From contig JAEUIU010000071.1 of the NCBI GenBank assembly GCA_016795065.1, forward strand, positions 1 through 64,000: a stretch of DNA of 64,000 nucleotides. Direction: 5' to 3'. The position numbers were made by a program, and so were the translations under genes. Every line of letters starts with the position of its first letter. The stretch's first letter is position 1. The DNA comes from Phycisphaerae bacterium (GTDB taxonomy: Bacteria > Planctomycetota > Phycisphaerae > Phycisphaerales > SM1A02). Positions 1 to 8,311 of the stretch are shown piece by piece. The notes below the pieces were generated by a model. The model did not search any database. It saw only the letters and a program-made list of their open reading frames with translations, and was not told the origin of the DNA.

Positions 1-597
1 CATGCGCTGTCAGCCGAGCCGTTTACCAAAGACAAGTTCGAGCATGCGATGCAGCGAGCGCTCTCGTCGACCGGTCGGAAGGTCGAGCTCGCACGACGAA
101 CCAATCCTGGCCGAGACCTGATCGTGGATGATGTCGCGTGGTCGCTGAAGACCCAAGCAGACGCAGGCATCCGACGCGACCGCATCCACATTTCGAAGTT
201 CATGGAGCTCGGCAAGGGCGAGTGGGTCGACGCAGGTCATCTCGCTGGCCTGCGGAATCGAATGCTCGAGCACATGAACTCCTACGAACGCATCATCTCT
301 CTTCGCTGCCTGAGTCAGAACGCGAAGAACGGTTGCGCCACCGCCCACGAGTACGAGCTTGTCGAGATTCCCAAGAGCCTACTTCAACAGGCGTCAAGGG
401 CGAACCTCCGGATGGTCGACACGAGCAAGCAGTCACCGAAGCCGGGATACGGTGAGGTTCGTGACGAGTTAGGCAAGCCGATGTTTGCGCTCTACTTCGA
501 CGGCGGCACGGAGCGAAAGCTCCAGATCAAGGACATCGACAAGTCGCACTGTATTGTTCACGCAACGTGGGCGTTCAACGGGCCGACCGCCGCCTGA
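1..597 (+). CDS. Probable type II restriction endonuclease, 5' end outside window
   Basis: The frame is open from base 1, so the true start lies before the window; 198 codons are visible. The stop lies 23 bp inside the 3' end of a DNA methyltransferase on the other strand, the usual tight pairing of a restriction-modification cassette. Around visible codons 36-52 there is P-G-R-D-L-I-V-D-D, then S-L-K-T-Q, which could be the acidic and Lys residues of a PD-(D/E)XK nuclease core. No other domain is recognised. The nuclease call rests mainly on the neighbour and on this weak motif. An unrelated gene of the same cassette, such as a specificity or accessory protein, is possible. Confidence 0.55.
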   Translation, partial: HALSAEPFTKDKFEHAMQRALSSTGRKVELARRTNPGRDLIVDDVAWSLKTQADAGIRRDRIHISKFMELGKGEWVDAGHLAGLRNRMLEHMNSYERIISLRCLSQNAKNGCATAHEYELVEIPKSLLQQASRANLRMVDTSKQSPKPGYGEVRDELGKPMFALYFDGGTERKLQIKDIDKSHCIVHATWAFNGPTAA

Positions 598-1483
598 CCT
601 TAACGCCGGCTCCGGAGAGGCGCTTCTTGGCCAGTTCAAGGTAGTCAGGGTTCAGCTCGATGCCGACGAATGACCGCTGCAGTTTCGCCGCGACGACGCC
701 GGTAGTGCCAGCGCCGCAGAACGGATCGAGGACGACGTCGCCCTCTCGGCTACCAGCGCGCAGGCACGGATCGACGAGCGCGGTCGGGAAGGTCGCGAAA
801 TGCGCCTCCGGGTAGGCCTCTGTGTTGATGCCCCACACGGATCGGAGGGATCGCATCGCACTCTTATCCCGAGTCTGTTCTCTTACTGCTTCGTGATCGT
901 AGAAGTACCGCTCGGACTTCGAGAACAGGAAGACATACTCGTGGACGCGCGAGGGACGGTCCTTGACCGATTCGGGCAACCCATTTGGTTTGTGCCAGAT
1001 GATGTCAGAGCGGAGATACCACCCCTTTGCCTGAAGCGCGAACGCGAGCCTCCATGGAACGCCGATCAAGTCCTTTGGTTTGAGTCCGGGCGGCGTGGGA
1101 GCGCGATACGACATGCCGCGCGCGGCGTTCTTCCGATCGGTCTGCCGCCATGTTCGACCGCCGCTCGTGAAGCTATCACCGATGTTCAGCCAGAAGGTGC
1201 CGTCTGGCTTCAGGACGCGCCGCACCTCCTCGAAGACATCGGTCAGCTTGCTGAGATAGGCGTCGAGGTCCATCTCCGCGCCGATCTGTCCCTCGATCCC
1301 GTAGTCGCGCAGGCCCCAGTAGGGCGGGCTTGTGACGCATGCCCCGAAGTGATCGCTCGGGAAGGTGCGGAGAAGATCCACCGCATTGCCCCCCAAGAGC
1401 GTGGCGGTCGTGGTTGCGCCAGTCCTGTGGGCGGTCGCCACGCCGTTGGTGCCATTCTCAAAGAGCAGGGACTCTCGTTCCAT
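575..1483 (-). CDS. Beta-class DNA methyltransferase (N4-cytosine or N6-adenine)
   Basis: A 302-residue S-adenosylmethionine-dependent DNA methyltransferase, probably the protective partner of the convergent gene at 1-597. The catalytic motif IV T-S-P-P-Y-W is at residues 51-56, and the SAM-binding motif I D-P-F-C-G-A-G-T-T-G is near 253-262. Motif IV before motif I is the beta-class order. S-P-P-Y is typical of N4-cytosine enzymes, though some N6-adenine enzymes also carry it, so the base modified is inference. The ATG at 1483 begins the conserved region within a normal distance. The 3' ends of the two genes overlap by 23 bp. Paired inverted repeats lie upstream at 1641-1672 and could serve control. 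Confidence 0.9.
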   Translation of the reverse strand: MERESLLFENGTNGVATAHRTGATTTATLLGGNAVDLLRTFPSDHFGACVTSPPYWGLRDYGIEGQIGAEMDLDAYLSKLTDVFEEVRRVLKPDGTFWLNIGDSFTSGGRTWRQTDRKNAARGMSYRAPTPPGLKPKDLIGVPWRLAFALQAKGWYLRSDIIWHKPNGLPESVKDRPSRVHEYVFLFSKSERYFYDHEAVREQTRDKSAMRSLRSVWGINTEAYPEAHFATFPTALVDPCLRAGSREGDVVLDPFCGAGTTGVVAAKLQRSFVGIELNPDYLELAKKRLSGAGVKVRRRSAR

Positions 1484-1640
1484 CGGACCCGACTTTACCC
1501 CGAACGTTGGGGTCTCGCCACCGTGCCAGGCGGTGTGGGCAAATCGTCATCCGGCCGGCGGGCGTCGAGGTCGCGTTCTTCGGCGGCTGCGCGCGTTGGT
1601 CGCGTCGACATTGACCGGCGGGTGATGACGACGCCCGCCA

Positions 1641-1672
1641 TAACCCGACGCGAGTCTCGGGTTAAGAGACTC
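1641..1672. repeat. Two overlapping, mutually exclusive inverted repeats
   Basis: In the 384-bp gene-free stretch 1484-1867, bases 1641-1648 (taacccga) pair perfectly with 1657-1664 (tcgggtta). Bases 1652-1658 (gagtctc) pair perfectly with 1666-1672 (gagactc). The two hairpins share bases and cannot form together. They lie about 160 bp upstream of the methyltransferase start. A role as an operator or RNA switch for the cassette is inference. The rest of the stretch to 1794 is rich in cgcga/tcgcg words, and I see no gene in it. Confidence 0.45.
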
Positions 1673-1794
1673 TGAGACTCTCGCCCCGAGGTCGGCCCGC
1701 CCAGTCCACCGCGTGTCGCGCAAGAGGCGCGAGCCGAGCCTCGCGAGACCTCGCGCTCGCGGAGACCCTTGCGAATCCGTGGCCTACCAACGCA

Positions 1795-1822
1795 AACGCC
1801 CGCGAGTTGCCTCGCGGGCGTT
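1795..1822 (-). terminator. Hairpin terminator downstream of tRNA-fMet
   Basis: Perfect 12-bp inverted repeat (1795-1806 with 1811-1822) with a 4-base loop. Read on the minus strand, it is followed by a short T-rich tail (TTTGCGTT). It sits 46 bp past the 3' end of the tRNA, so it is the likely end of that transcript. Confidence 0.6.
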
Positions 1823-1867
1823 CACCGTTCACCGTTGGGTCGGTGGCGTTCCACCGATCCGAGTAAG

Positions 1868-1941
<74 letters not shown>

Positions 1942-1953
1942 GACAGGAGGAGC

Positions 1954-1981
1954 ATTGTAGGGTGGCCGCCGGAGGCGTCAA
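1954..1981 (-). promoter_or_regulatory. Sigma-70 type promoter of tRNA-fMet
   Basis: On the minus strand TTGACG (1981-1976), 16 bp of spacer, then TACAAT (1959-1954). The -10 box lies 12 bp before the tRNA 5' end, so a start near 1947 is expected. This is the clearest vegetative promoter in the window and gives a local reference for the consensus. Confidence 0.8.
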
Positions 1982-2009
1982 GGGCGTTGGCGTGCTGAAA
2001 CGCGTGAAG

Positions 2010-3809
2010 TCACGCGCTCTTGGTCGCCTTTGGCTCGGCGGGGACGGCTGTCGTTGCGGCGATGGACGCAACCGGCTTCGGCGCAGATTGCGGTTCCGGT
2101 GGCGCTCCGGTGTTGAGGAGGGCCATGAATTCCGTGAACGACTTGCAGTCGATCGCCGCTCGGGCGACGGACTTGTCGACGAAGGTCTTGGCGATCTCGG
2201 CCAGCAGCTCGAGTTGGGCCTCGGCTGCCGCTTCGGGGGTGAGCACGAGAAAGATGAGTTTCGAGGGTTGGCCGTCGTGGGCTCGGAAGTCGATTCCGTG
2301 TCGGGCGATCCCGGCAGCGACGATTGGGCGGTCGAGTCCGGCGAGCCGAGCATGAGGAACGGCGACGCCGTTGGCCAGCCCTGTTGGCATGATCCGCTCG
2401 CGTTCGAGCACCGCTCTGCTCGCGTCGTCTGGAATCAGTCGGTCGTGAAGCCGCGAGAGTGCCGCGGCGAGCTCGGCCACCACTTCATCGGTCGTCTCGC
2501 CATGCAGCGTTGCGACGAATGCCTTCGATGAGATGCAATCTGCGAAACGGGTCGGCTTGCGTCGCTTGAGGATCCGCTGGATCGCCGGCCCGGCCAGGAG
2601 CGACGTGAAGATCGCCATCATCACCAGCGCGACGAAGAGCCGCTCGCCGATGAGCCCGGCCTGCATCGCGAGCGTCGCCAGCACGATCTCCATCGCCCCC
2701 CGGGCGTTGAGCGCGAATCCGATCGACCATGCGTGCCGTGGCGGGAACCCCGCGAGCCTCGCGCCGAAAGAGCCGCCGAGGATCTGTCCCACGCATGCCA
2801 CGCCGACGACGGTGAAGACGAGCACCGGATCGAAGTGGGCGAGGAAGTTGACCTTCAGGCCGATGGACGCGAAGAAGATCGGGGCAAAAACGCTTCCGAC
2901 GAACTGTTCCAGCGTCCTCCTGGCCTTCTCCCGCATGTGGGGCGAATCACCTAACGCAACGCCCGCGAGGAACGCTCCGAAGATCGCGTGGATCCCGATC
3001 GCCTCGGTCGCCGCCGCCGACAGAAGCGCCACCGTCAGGGCAAAGGCGAGCACGCCCATCGGCCAGCTTGAGTTGGCCTGGATCCACGGCAACCCACGAT
3101 GAAATGCCCATCGCGCTGCCGTCAGCATGAACGCGGCGAAGCCGATCGCACTGAGAATCGTCGTGAGAATCGGTCCAGCAGCTCCCGGGCCGCCGTCGGC
3201 CGCCGCCGGGTTCATCAGTCCTAACACCACGGCGAAGACGGTCCATCCGACCAGATCAAGGAAGATCGCCGTCGCGATCACCATCATGCCTAGATCAGTC
3301 CGGAAGAGATTCAGGTCCATCAGCGTCTTGGCGATCACCGGCAGCGCCGAGATCGACATCGCCACGCCGAGAAAGAGCGAGAAGGTCAGTGCATTCGCGT
3401 CAGGCTCGCGTCCCATCGCGATCGGCACGAGGTATCCCAACAGCGAACCGATCGAGAAGGGAATCAACAGGCTCGAGCAACCGATGATCGCCGCCGACCG
3501 CTTGAGGCGCACGATCGTCGAGAGGTCGACCTCCATACCCGCCACGAGCAGAAAGAGAACAACCGAGAAGGTCCCGATCCCGTGCAGCACCAGCGCATTC
3601 GGTCCCGCCGGCGGAAAGAGGAACGACCCCGCGGCGGGCGCGACCGTCCCGAGCACGGTCGGTCCCAGCAGGATGCCTGCGAGAATCTCGCCCAGCACCG
3701 CGGGCTGGCCGAATCGGCGAGCGACCTCGCCGAGCAGCCTGGCCACGCCCAAGAGCGCCGCGAGGCCGAGCAACATCACTAGCATCTCTTGATGGGAGAG
3801 GGTGCTCAA
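2010..3809 (-). CDS. CPA2-type cation/proton antiporter with C-terminal PTS EIIA-like domain
   Basis: A 599-residue inner-membrane protein. Residues 1-410 hold about a dozen hydrophobic segments of the Na+/H+ (KefB/GerN-like) exchanger fold, with blocks such as F-G-Q-P-A-V-L-G-E-I-L-A-G-I-L-L-G-P. The last about 150 residues resemble a PTS EIIA type 2 domain. The stretch A-N-G-V-A-V-P-H-A-R-L carries the His that is phosphorylated in that family. The start appears to be TTG at 3809, with GGAG nine bases before it; ATG at 3785 is the alternative. Only 6 bp separate it from the AAA ATPase upstream, so the two are probably cotranscribed. That phospho-signals gate transport is inference. Confidence 0.9.
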   Translation of the reverse strand: MSTLSHQEMLVMLLGLAALLGVARLLGEVARRFGQPAVLGEILAGILLGPTVLGTVAPAAGSFLFPPAGPNALVLHGIGTFSVVLFLLVAGMEVDLSTIVRLKRSAAIIGCSSLLIPFSIGSLLGYLVPIAMGREPDANALTFSLFLGVAMSISALPVIAKTLMDLNLFRTDLGMMVIATAIFLDLVGWTVFAVVLGLMNPAAADGGPGAAGPILTTILSAIGFAAFMLTAARWAFHRGLPWIQANSSWPMGVLAFALTVALLSAAATEAIGIHAIFGAFLAGVALGDSPHMREKARRTLEQFVGSVFAPIFFASIGLKVNFLAHFDPVLVFTVVGVACVGQILGGSFGARLAGFPPRHAWSIGFALNARGAMEIVLATLAMQAGLIGERLFVALVMMAIFTSLLAGPAIQRILKRRKPTRFADCISSKAFVATLHGETTDEVVAELAAALSRLHDRLIPDDASRAVLERERIMPTGLANGVAVPHARLAGLDRPIVAAGIARHGIDFRAHDGQPSKLIFLVLTPEAAAEAQLELLAEIAKTFVDKSVARAAIDCKSFTEFMALLNTGAPPEPQSAPKPVASIAATTAVPAEPKATKSA

Positions 3810-3815
3810 GGTCGG

Positions 3816-5324
3816 TCACTCCGCCGGGACGCAACGTTCCGCCGCCCAGGCTCGCAGCTCGTTGACGCGATCGGCCATCACCACGGCGATAGGCGGACTG
3901 GAGAGATACGCGTCAAGGAAGTCGCTGCTGGTCGGTTCGCGTTGGCCATCGCCGAACGCCCTTCGCATGGCCGCCTCGATGCCTGCCTCGATCTCGGCGC
4001 CGCTGAAGCGATCGGTCGCCGCCACGAGAGCATCGAGGTCGAAGGCCGCCGCTGAGCGCTTTCGTCGCGTGAGGTGGATTTCGAGGATCGCCTTTCGCAC
4101 GGCCGGACTCGGGAGGTCCACGAAGAAGACCTCGTCGAAGCGTCCCTTGCGGAGGAGTTCCGGTGGCAGCGCCGAGATGTCGTTGGCGGTCGCCGCCAAA
4201 AAGGTCGGGGCCGTCCGCTCCTGCATCCAAGTGAGAAGCGTGCCGAACATCCGCCGCGAAAGGCCACCATCGCTCGAGACGGCGCTGGCGCTCGCGAAGC
4301 CCTTTTCGATCTCGTCGATCCACAGGACCGCTGGGGCCATGCGATCGGCCTGGGCTAACGATTCGCGCAGCTTGCGCTCGCTCTCGCCGACGAACTTGTC
4401 GAACAGGGCACTCGCATCAAGGCGCAAGAGCGGCACCTGCCACGCCGTTGCGACGGCCTTCGCGGCGAGGCTCTTTCCCGCCCCCTGCACGCCGAGAAGG
4501 AGCATGCCGCGCGGCGGGGTCAGCCCGTAGCGCGACGCCTCGTCGCTCATGCCCATGTGCCGATCGGCGAGCCACGCCTTGAGCCGACCGAGCCCGCCGA
4601 TCTGGTCCATCGAGACTGGGGCCTGCACGAACTCCAGAACGCCCCCGAGATCCGAGCAGGCGTTTCGCTTGTGAAGCAGGACGCGCTCGAGATCGGCGTC
4701 ATCAAAACGATCGTCTTCGGCTGCCGACAGGGCGATCACTCTTGACGCCTGTCGCCGGGAGAGCCCACGCAGGCTACGGATGATCGCGTTGAGCGTGGAA
4801 CGCCGGATCGAGGCCTGGATCTTCCTGGTCTTGCCCACGTCGCGCACCGCGGCCTTCACGATGTGCTCAAGCTCCTTCTCGGTCGGAATCGGATTCCTGA
4901 TGCGATGGACCTCGGGCTCGAGATCGGCCGGTAGGGTCGCCGATCGCTCGACGAGCACAATGGAGCCGAAGACACCCCGCACGCGCATGACTGCTTCCTT
5001 GAGGGCCCGCAGCGTGCGGGCATCCGAGAGATGGGGGCAGAGGTCGTAGAACACCCACAGCGCCCTCGCGGCCGGGGCCTTCAGCGTGATCCACGCCAGC
5101 GCTGCGGCCGGGTGCTCGGTGTCAGCGAAGGCTTGCGCCGCGAAACGGGCATCGCCGAGACCCTGAACGGCGGTCCAGCGGTGATAGGCGACATTCTCCG
5201 GCACAGCCATGAAGAGCTGGTCGCGCAGGTCGGCCTCGTCATCGGTCTCAATGACGACGAGCGAATGGGTTCCATCAAGGTCTCGCTTGAGGCGCTCGCC
5301 GATAGTGAGGTGCTTGTGCGGCAT
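3816..5324 (-). CDS. Ycf46-like AAA ATPase
   Basis: A 502-residue AAA protein that matches the Ycf46-type layout: a poorly conserved N-terminal half and an ATPase domain from about residue 240. The Walker A motif G-V-Q-G-A-G-K-S is at 278-285 and Walker B L-W-I-D-E-I-E-K is near 334-341. The S-A-L-F-D-K-F-V-G-E-S-E pore region and an R-K-G-R-F-D sensor/arginine-finger block follow. Members occur in plastids and bacteria and their substrate is not established. It is the first gene of a likely two-gene operon with the antiporter and diverges from the MscS gene. Confidence 0.88.
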   Translation of the reverse strand: MPHKHLTIGERLKRDLDGTHSLVVIETDDEADLRDQLFMAVPENVAYHRWTAVQGLGDARFAAQAFADTEHPAAALAWITLKAPAARALWVFYDLCPHLSDARTLRALKEAVMRVRGVFGSIVLVERSATLPADLEPEVHRIRNPIPTEKELEHIVKAAVRDVGKTRKIQASIRRSTLNAIIRSLRGLSRRQASRVIALSAAEDDRFDDADLERVLLHKRNACSDLGGVLEFVQAPVSMDQIGGLGRLKAWLADRHMGMSDEASRYGLTPPRGMLLLGVQGAGKSLAAKAVATAWQVPLLRLDASALFDKFVGESERKLRESLAQADRMAPAVLWIDEIEKGFASASAVSSDGGLSRRMFGTLLTWMQERTAPTFLAATANDISALPPELLRKGRFDEVFFVDLPSPAVRKAILEIHLTRRKRSAAAFDLDALVAATDRFSGAEIEAGIEAAMRRAFGDGQREPTSSDFLDAYLSSPPIAVVMADRVNELRAWAAERCVPAE

Positions 5325-5502
5325 GTTCGGGGGACAGGGGCGAGAGGCCGCGGCAGTTTCAGGGCCGAGCCATGTTTCGGCGCGGATGACAATGCTCGCG
5401 GCGGAGAGGATAATCCCGACCCGCTCGGATCACCTGCGAACTCGTCGTCTCATCCGCGCGGGCGTTCACCCCGCCGCGCCCCGGCTCTTCCCCGCGAACC
5501 AC

Positions 5503-6363
5503 ATGATCGACCACTCCTTGGCCCCCATCGTCCTCGCCACGACCTCTGGAGGCGCCGCAGCCAACTCCGCAGCCAGCTCCTCGGCCAAGGCCCTCGAATA
5601 CCTGATCATCGCCGGCTTCGATTGGGGCGGTCGCATTCTTGGCGTCGTCTTGATCATGTTCCTGGCCTGGGTGGTCGCCACCTGGGCAAGGCGCTCGCTC
5701 TATCGATTCATTCAGCGGGCTCGCGCCGATGCGACGCTGGCGAGCTTCGCCGGCAACTCCGTCCGCTGGGCGATCCTCATCCTCGGCGTGGTCGCCTGCC
5801 TCTCGATCTTCGGCATCAACATCGCGGCCGTCACCGCCGTCATCGGTGCCGCCGGTCTGGCTGTCGGCCTGGCCATGCAAGGAAGCCTGTCGAATCTGGC
5901 CGCGGGCATCATGCTGCTGGTTCTCCGTCCGTTCCGTGTGGGTGACGGCATTTCCGTTGCCGGCCAAACGGGGCGAGTTGACGATATCGATCTCTTCCAT
6001 ACGAAAATCGATACGGCCGACAACCGACGACTCATCGTTCCGAACTCGGCGATCATCGGCGCCACGATCGAGAACGGCTCGCATCATGCGAAGCGACGCG
6101 TTGACGTGAACGTGCGGACGGTCTTCGGCACGCCGATCGAGGAGACGCGTCGTGTGATGCTGGAAGCGGCCGATTCCGTTCCCCAGCGACTGCACGGAGA
6201 ACCGGTGGAGGTGGCATTGGTCGACCTCATGCACAACGGGATTCAGTGGCAGGTGCGCATCTGGACGGCGACGGGCGAGGTCGGTGCGGCCAAGGACGAA
6301 CTCGTGTGTCGCGTGAAAGAGGCGCTGGAGGCAAGGAACGTCGCCTTCCCGATGCTGCCTTGA
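5503..6363 (+). CDS. Small-conductance mechanosensitive channel, MscS family
   Basis: A 286-residue membrane channel that opens under membrane tension to release solutes. Two hydrophobic segments precede the conserved third helix and beta domain: G-A-A-G-L-A-V-G-L-A-M-Q-G-S-L-S-N-L-A-A, then L-R-P-F-R-V-G-D, then the R-R-L-I-V-P-N-S block. The frame runs upstream to 5209, but that part overlaps the opposite AAA gene and lacks family similarity, so I place the start at ATG 5503. It is divergent from the AAA/antiporter pair, so osmotic or ionic control may be a shared theme. No operon partner is seen downstream. Confidence 0.92.
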   Translation: MIDHSLAPIVLATTSGGAAANSAASSSAKALEYLIIAGFDWGGRILGVVLIMFLAWVVATWARRSLYRFIQRARADATLASFAGNSVRWAILILGVVACLSIFGINIAAVTAVIGAAGLAVGLAMQGSLSNLAAGIMLLVLRPFRVGDGISVAGQTGRVDDIDLFHTKIDTADNRRLIVPNSAIIGATIENGSHHAKRRVDVNVRTVFGTPIEETRRVMLEAADSVPQRLHGEPVEVALVDLMHNGIQWQVRIWTATGEVGAAKDELVCRVKEALEARNVAFPMLP

Positions 6364-6458
6364 GGTCATTCCGGCCGCGAGGCGACAGCGATCGGCCAAA
6401 TCGCTCGAATTTCTGATGGTTGCATTGAATCTCAGCGCGGGCGGCATACCTTGGCGAC

Positions 6459-8282
6459 ATGCGTATGTGCTTGCAGGTGCATGGCGTGCTTGCCGGTGTC
6501 GTGACGATAATGTTCGCGTCGTCATCGATGTGGGCTGACGCGACGTTCACCGAGGAAGCTCGGGCTCGAGGCCTGAGCTATGTGGTGACACAGGGGGCTT
6601 TCGGCGGGCCAGGGCAGTACGGCTGTGGGATGGCACTGTTCGACGCCGACGGTGACGGCGACCTCGATTTCGTCTGCAGCGGTTCTGATCGGAAGACGAT
6701 GGCCCTCTTCGAGAACAGCGGGTCAGGGACCTTCCTCGACAGGACTGAGCAGAGCGGCTTTGGCTCGCCGACCAAGCCGTCCGGAATGGCCGCGGCTGAC
6801 TACGACGCCGATGGTGACCTTGACTTGTTCGTGACGTGCTGGCTGACCGGACCGGTCCTCTTTCGCAACGACGGAGGGTTGCACTTCACCGATGTCACGG
6901 TGGAGGCGGGCATCATCACCGCCGGCGTTTCGGCAGGGAGCGGCGTCGCCTGGGCGGACTATGACGCCGACGGCTGGATTGACGTTCTCGTTTCGAATCG
7001 GACTCAGATGGGGGCACTGGTCCGCAACCGTCTCTACCGAAACCTCGGGGACGGCAGTTTCATGGATGTAGCGCCTGCTCTTGGTGTAGACGATCCATTC
7101 TTAACGTTTCAGAGTTCATGGTGCGACTTGGATCTCGATGGCGACCTTGACATGTACGTTGCCAACGACAAGGGCTTTCCGGGCTTCAGCTCCAATCGTC
7201 TGTTTAGAAACTCCGGCCGCGGGACGTTCGTCGAGGACATCAGTTCCGGGGCCAATGTGGTCATGGACGCGATGGGCATCTGCTTCGCGGACTTCACCGA
7301 CGATCTTGTTCCGGACCTCTTCCTCGCCAACATCGGCACCGGAAACATCTTGTTGCGATCCGCTTCCGGGGCCACTTTCACCAACGTCGTCGGGGCGTCG
7401 GGAGTTTCGGGTCTCTCGACCTGCTGGGGCGGGATCGCCTTCGACGCCGATAACGACGGCGACACGGATCTCTACTTCACAACAAGCGATCCAATCAAGA
7501 ACTTCTTCTTCGAGCGTTCTGGCCCATGGCCGTTCATCGATAGCTCCCAGAGTGCCGGTCTGGCGACCTTGGGCGAGGGATACTGTCATGTCGTAGGCGA
7601 CGTCGATGCCGACGGCGATTTGGACCTGTTCCTTCAGCAGCGGAACGAGAACATCCGCCTCTTCATCAACCAGGCCAACCTGATTCCGGGCCGGCGCTGG
7701 GTCAAGTTTCAGCCGGTCGGGCTCGGCACGGACCGTCAGGCGATCGGACTCCAGATCAAGGCGACCTATTCGAGTGGCGCCGCGTGGCGACAGGTCGAGT
7801 GCGGAAGCGGCTACAAGTCACAGTCGGCGGTGACCCTTCATGTCGGGTTGGGAAGCGCCCTGACCGCTGGTTCCGTGGAGTGCCGATGGCCCAACGACGG
7901 CGGCACGCGCACGCTCATTGGCTACGGCGCGAATCGCACCTGGACGCTCTACCCTCCCGCCCGACTCGGCGACACGAAGGGAGACGGCGACCTCGGCGCG
8001 GACGACTACGCCGACATGGTCCTCTGCCAGGGCAGTGCTTTTCTCCCTGGCTGTGAGATCTTCGACTTCGACGGCAACGCAACGGTGGACGATTTGGATC
8101 GTGCGGCGTTTCTTGGCCGCTATTGCGACCTGACCGGCGACGCGATCGTCGGGTCGCGCGACTTGGCCGAACTGTTAGGTCGCTGGGGGAACGCCGCGAA
8201 CTCTCCCGCCGAGGGTGACTTCGACGGCAGCGGGTCGGTTGATGGTGCGGACCTGAGCCTGCTCCTGGCAGGTTGGAACTGA
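6459..8282 (+). CDS. Secreted VCBS/FG-GAP repeat protein with ASPIC/UnbV and dockerin-like C-terminus
   Basis: A 607-residue exported protein with an N-terminal signal peptide (residues 1-25, hydrophobic, ending M-W-A-D). Residues about 26-400 hold repeated calcium-site words such as D-A-D-G-D-G-D-L-D and D-A-D-N-D-G-D-T-D-L-Y, which form beta-propeller blades in VCBS/FG-GAP proteins. An ASPIC/UnbV-type segment (about 410-490) follows. The last 110 residues hold two dockerin-like pairs ending L-L-L-A-G-W-N. A surface binding or matrix role is likely; the ligand is unknown. It ends 29 bp before the convergent OLD-nuclease gene. Confidence 0.88.
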   Translation: MRMCLQVHGVLAGVVTIMFASSSMWADATFTEEARARGLSYVVTQGAFGGPGQYGCGMALFDADGDGDLDFVCSGSDRKTMALFENSGSGTFLDRTEQSGFGSPTKPSGMAAADYDADGDLDLFVTCWLTGPVLFRNDGGLHFTDVTVEAGIITAGVSAGSGVAWADYDADGWIDVLVSNRTQMGALVRNRLYRNLGDGSFMDVAPALGVDDPFLTFQSSWCDLDLDGDLDMYVANDKGFPGFSSNRLFRNSGRGTFVEDISSGANVVMDAMGICFADFTDDLVPDLFLANIGTGNILLRSASGATFTNVVGASGVSGLSTCWGGIAFDADNDGDTDLYFTTSDPIKNFFFERSGPWPFIDSSQSAGLATLGEGYCHVVGDVDADGDLDLFLQQRNENIRLFINQANLIPGRRWVKFQPVGLGTDRQAIGLQIKATYSSGAAWRQVECGSGYKSQSAVTLHVGLGSALTAGSVECRWPNDGGTRTLIGYGANRTWTLYPPARLGDTKGDGDLGADDYADMVLCQGSAFLPGCEIFDFDGNATVDDLDRAAFLGRYCDLTGDAIVGSRDLAELLGRWGNAANSPAEGDFDGSGSVDGADLSLLLAGWN

Positions 8283-8311
8283 GGCGACCGGGCGGGGGCG
8301 CCTTCCGCGAC

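Noticed and set aside
5359..6525. 388-codon frame opposite mscS
   Set aside because: Antisense of a conserved channel gene, His/Arg-rich noise.
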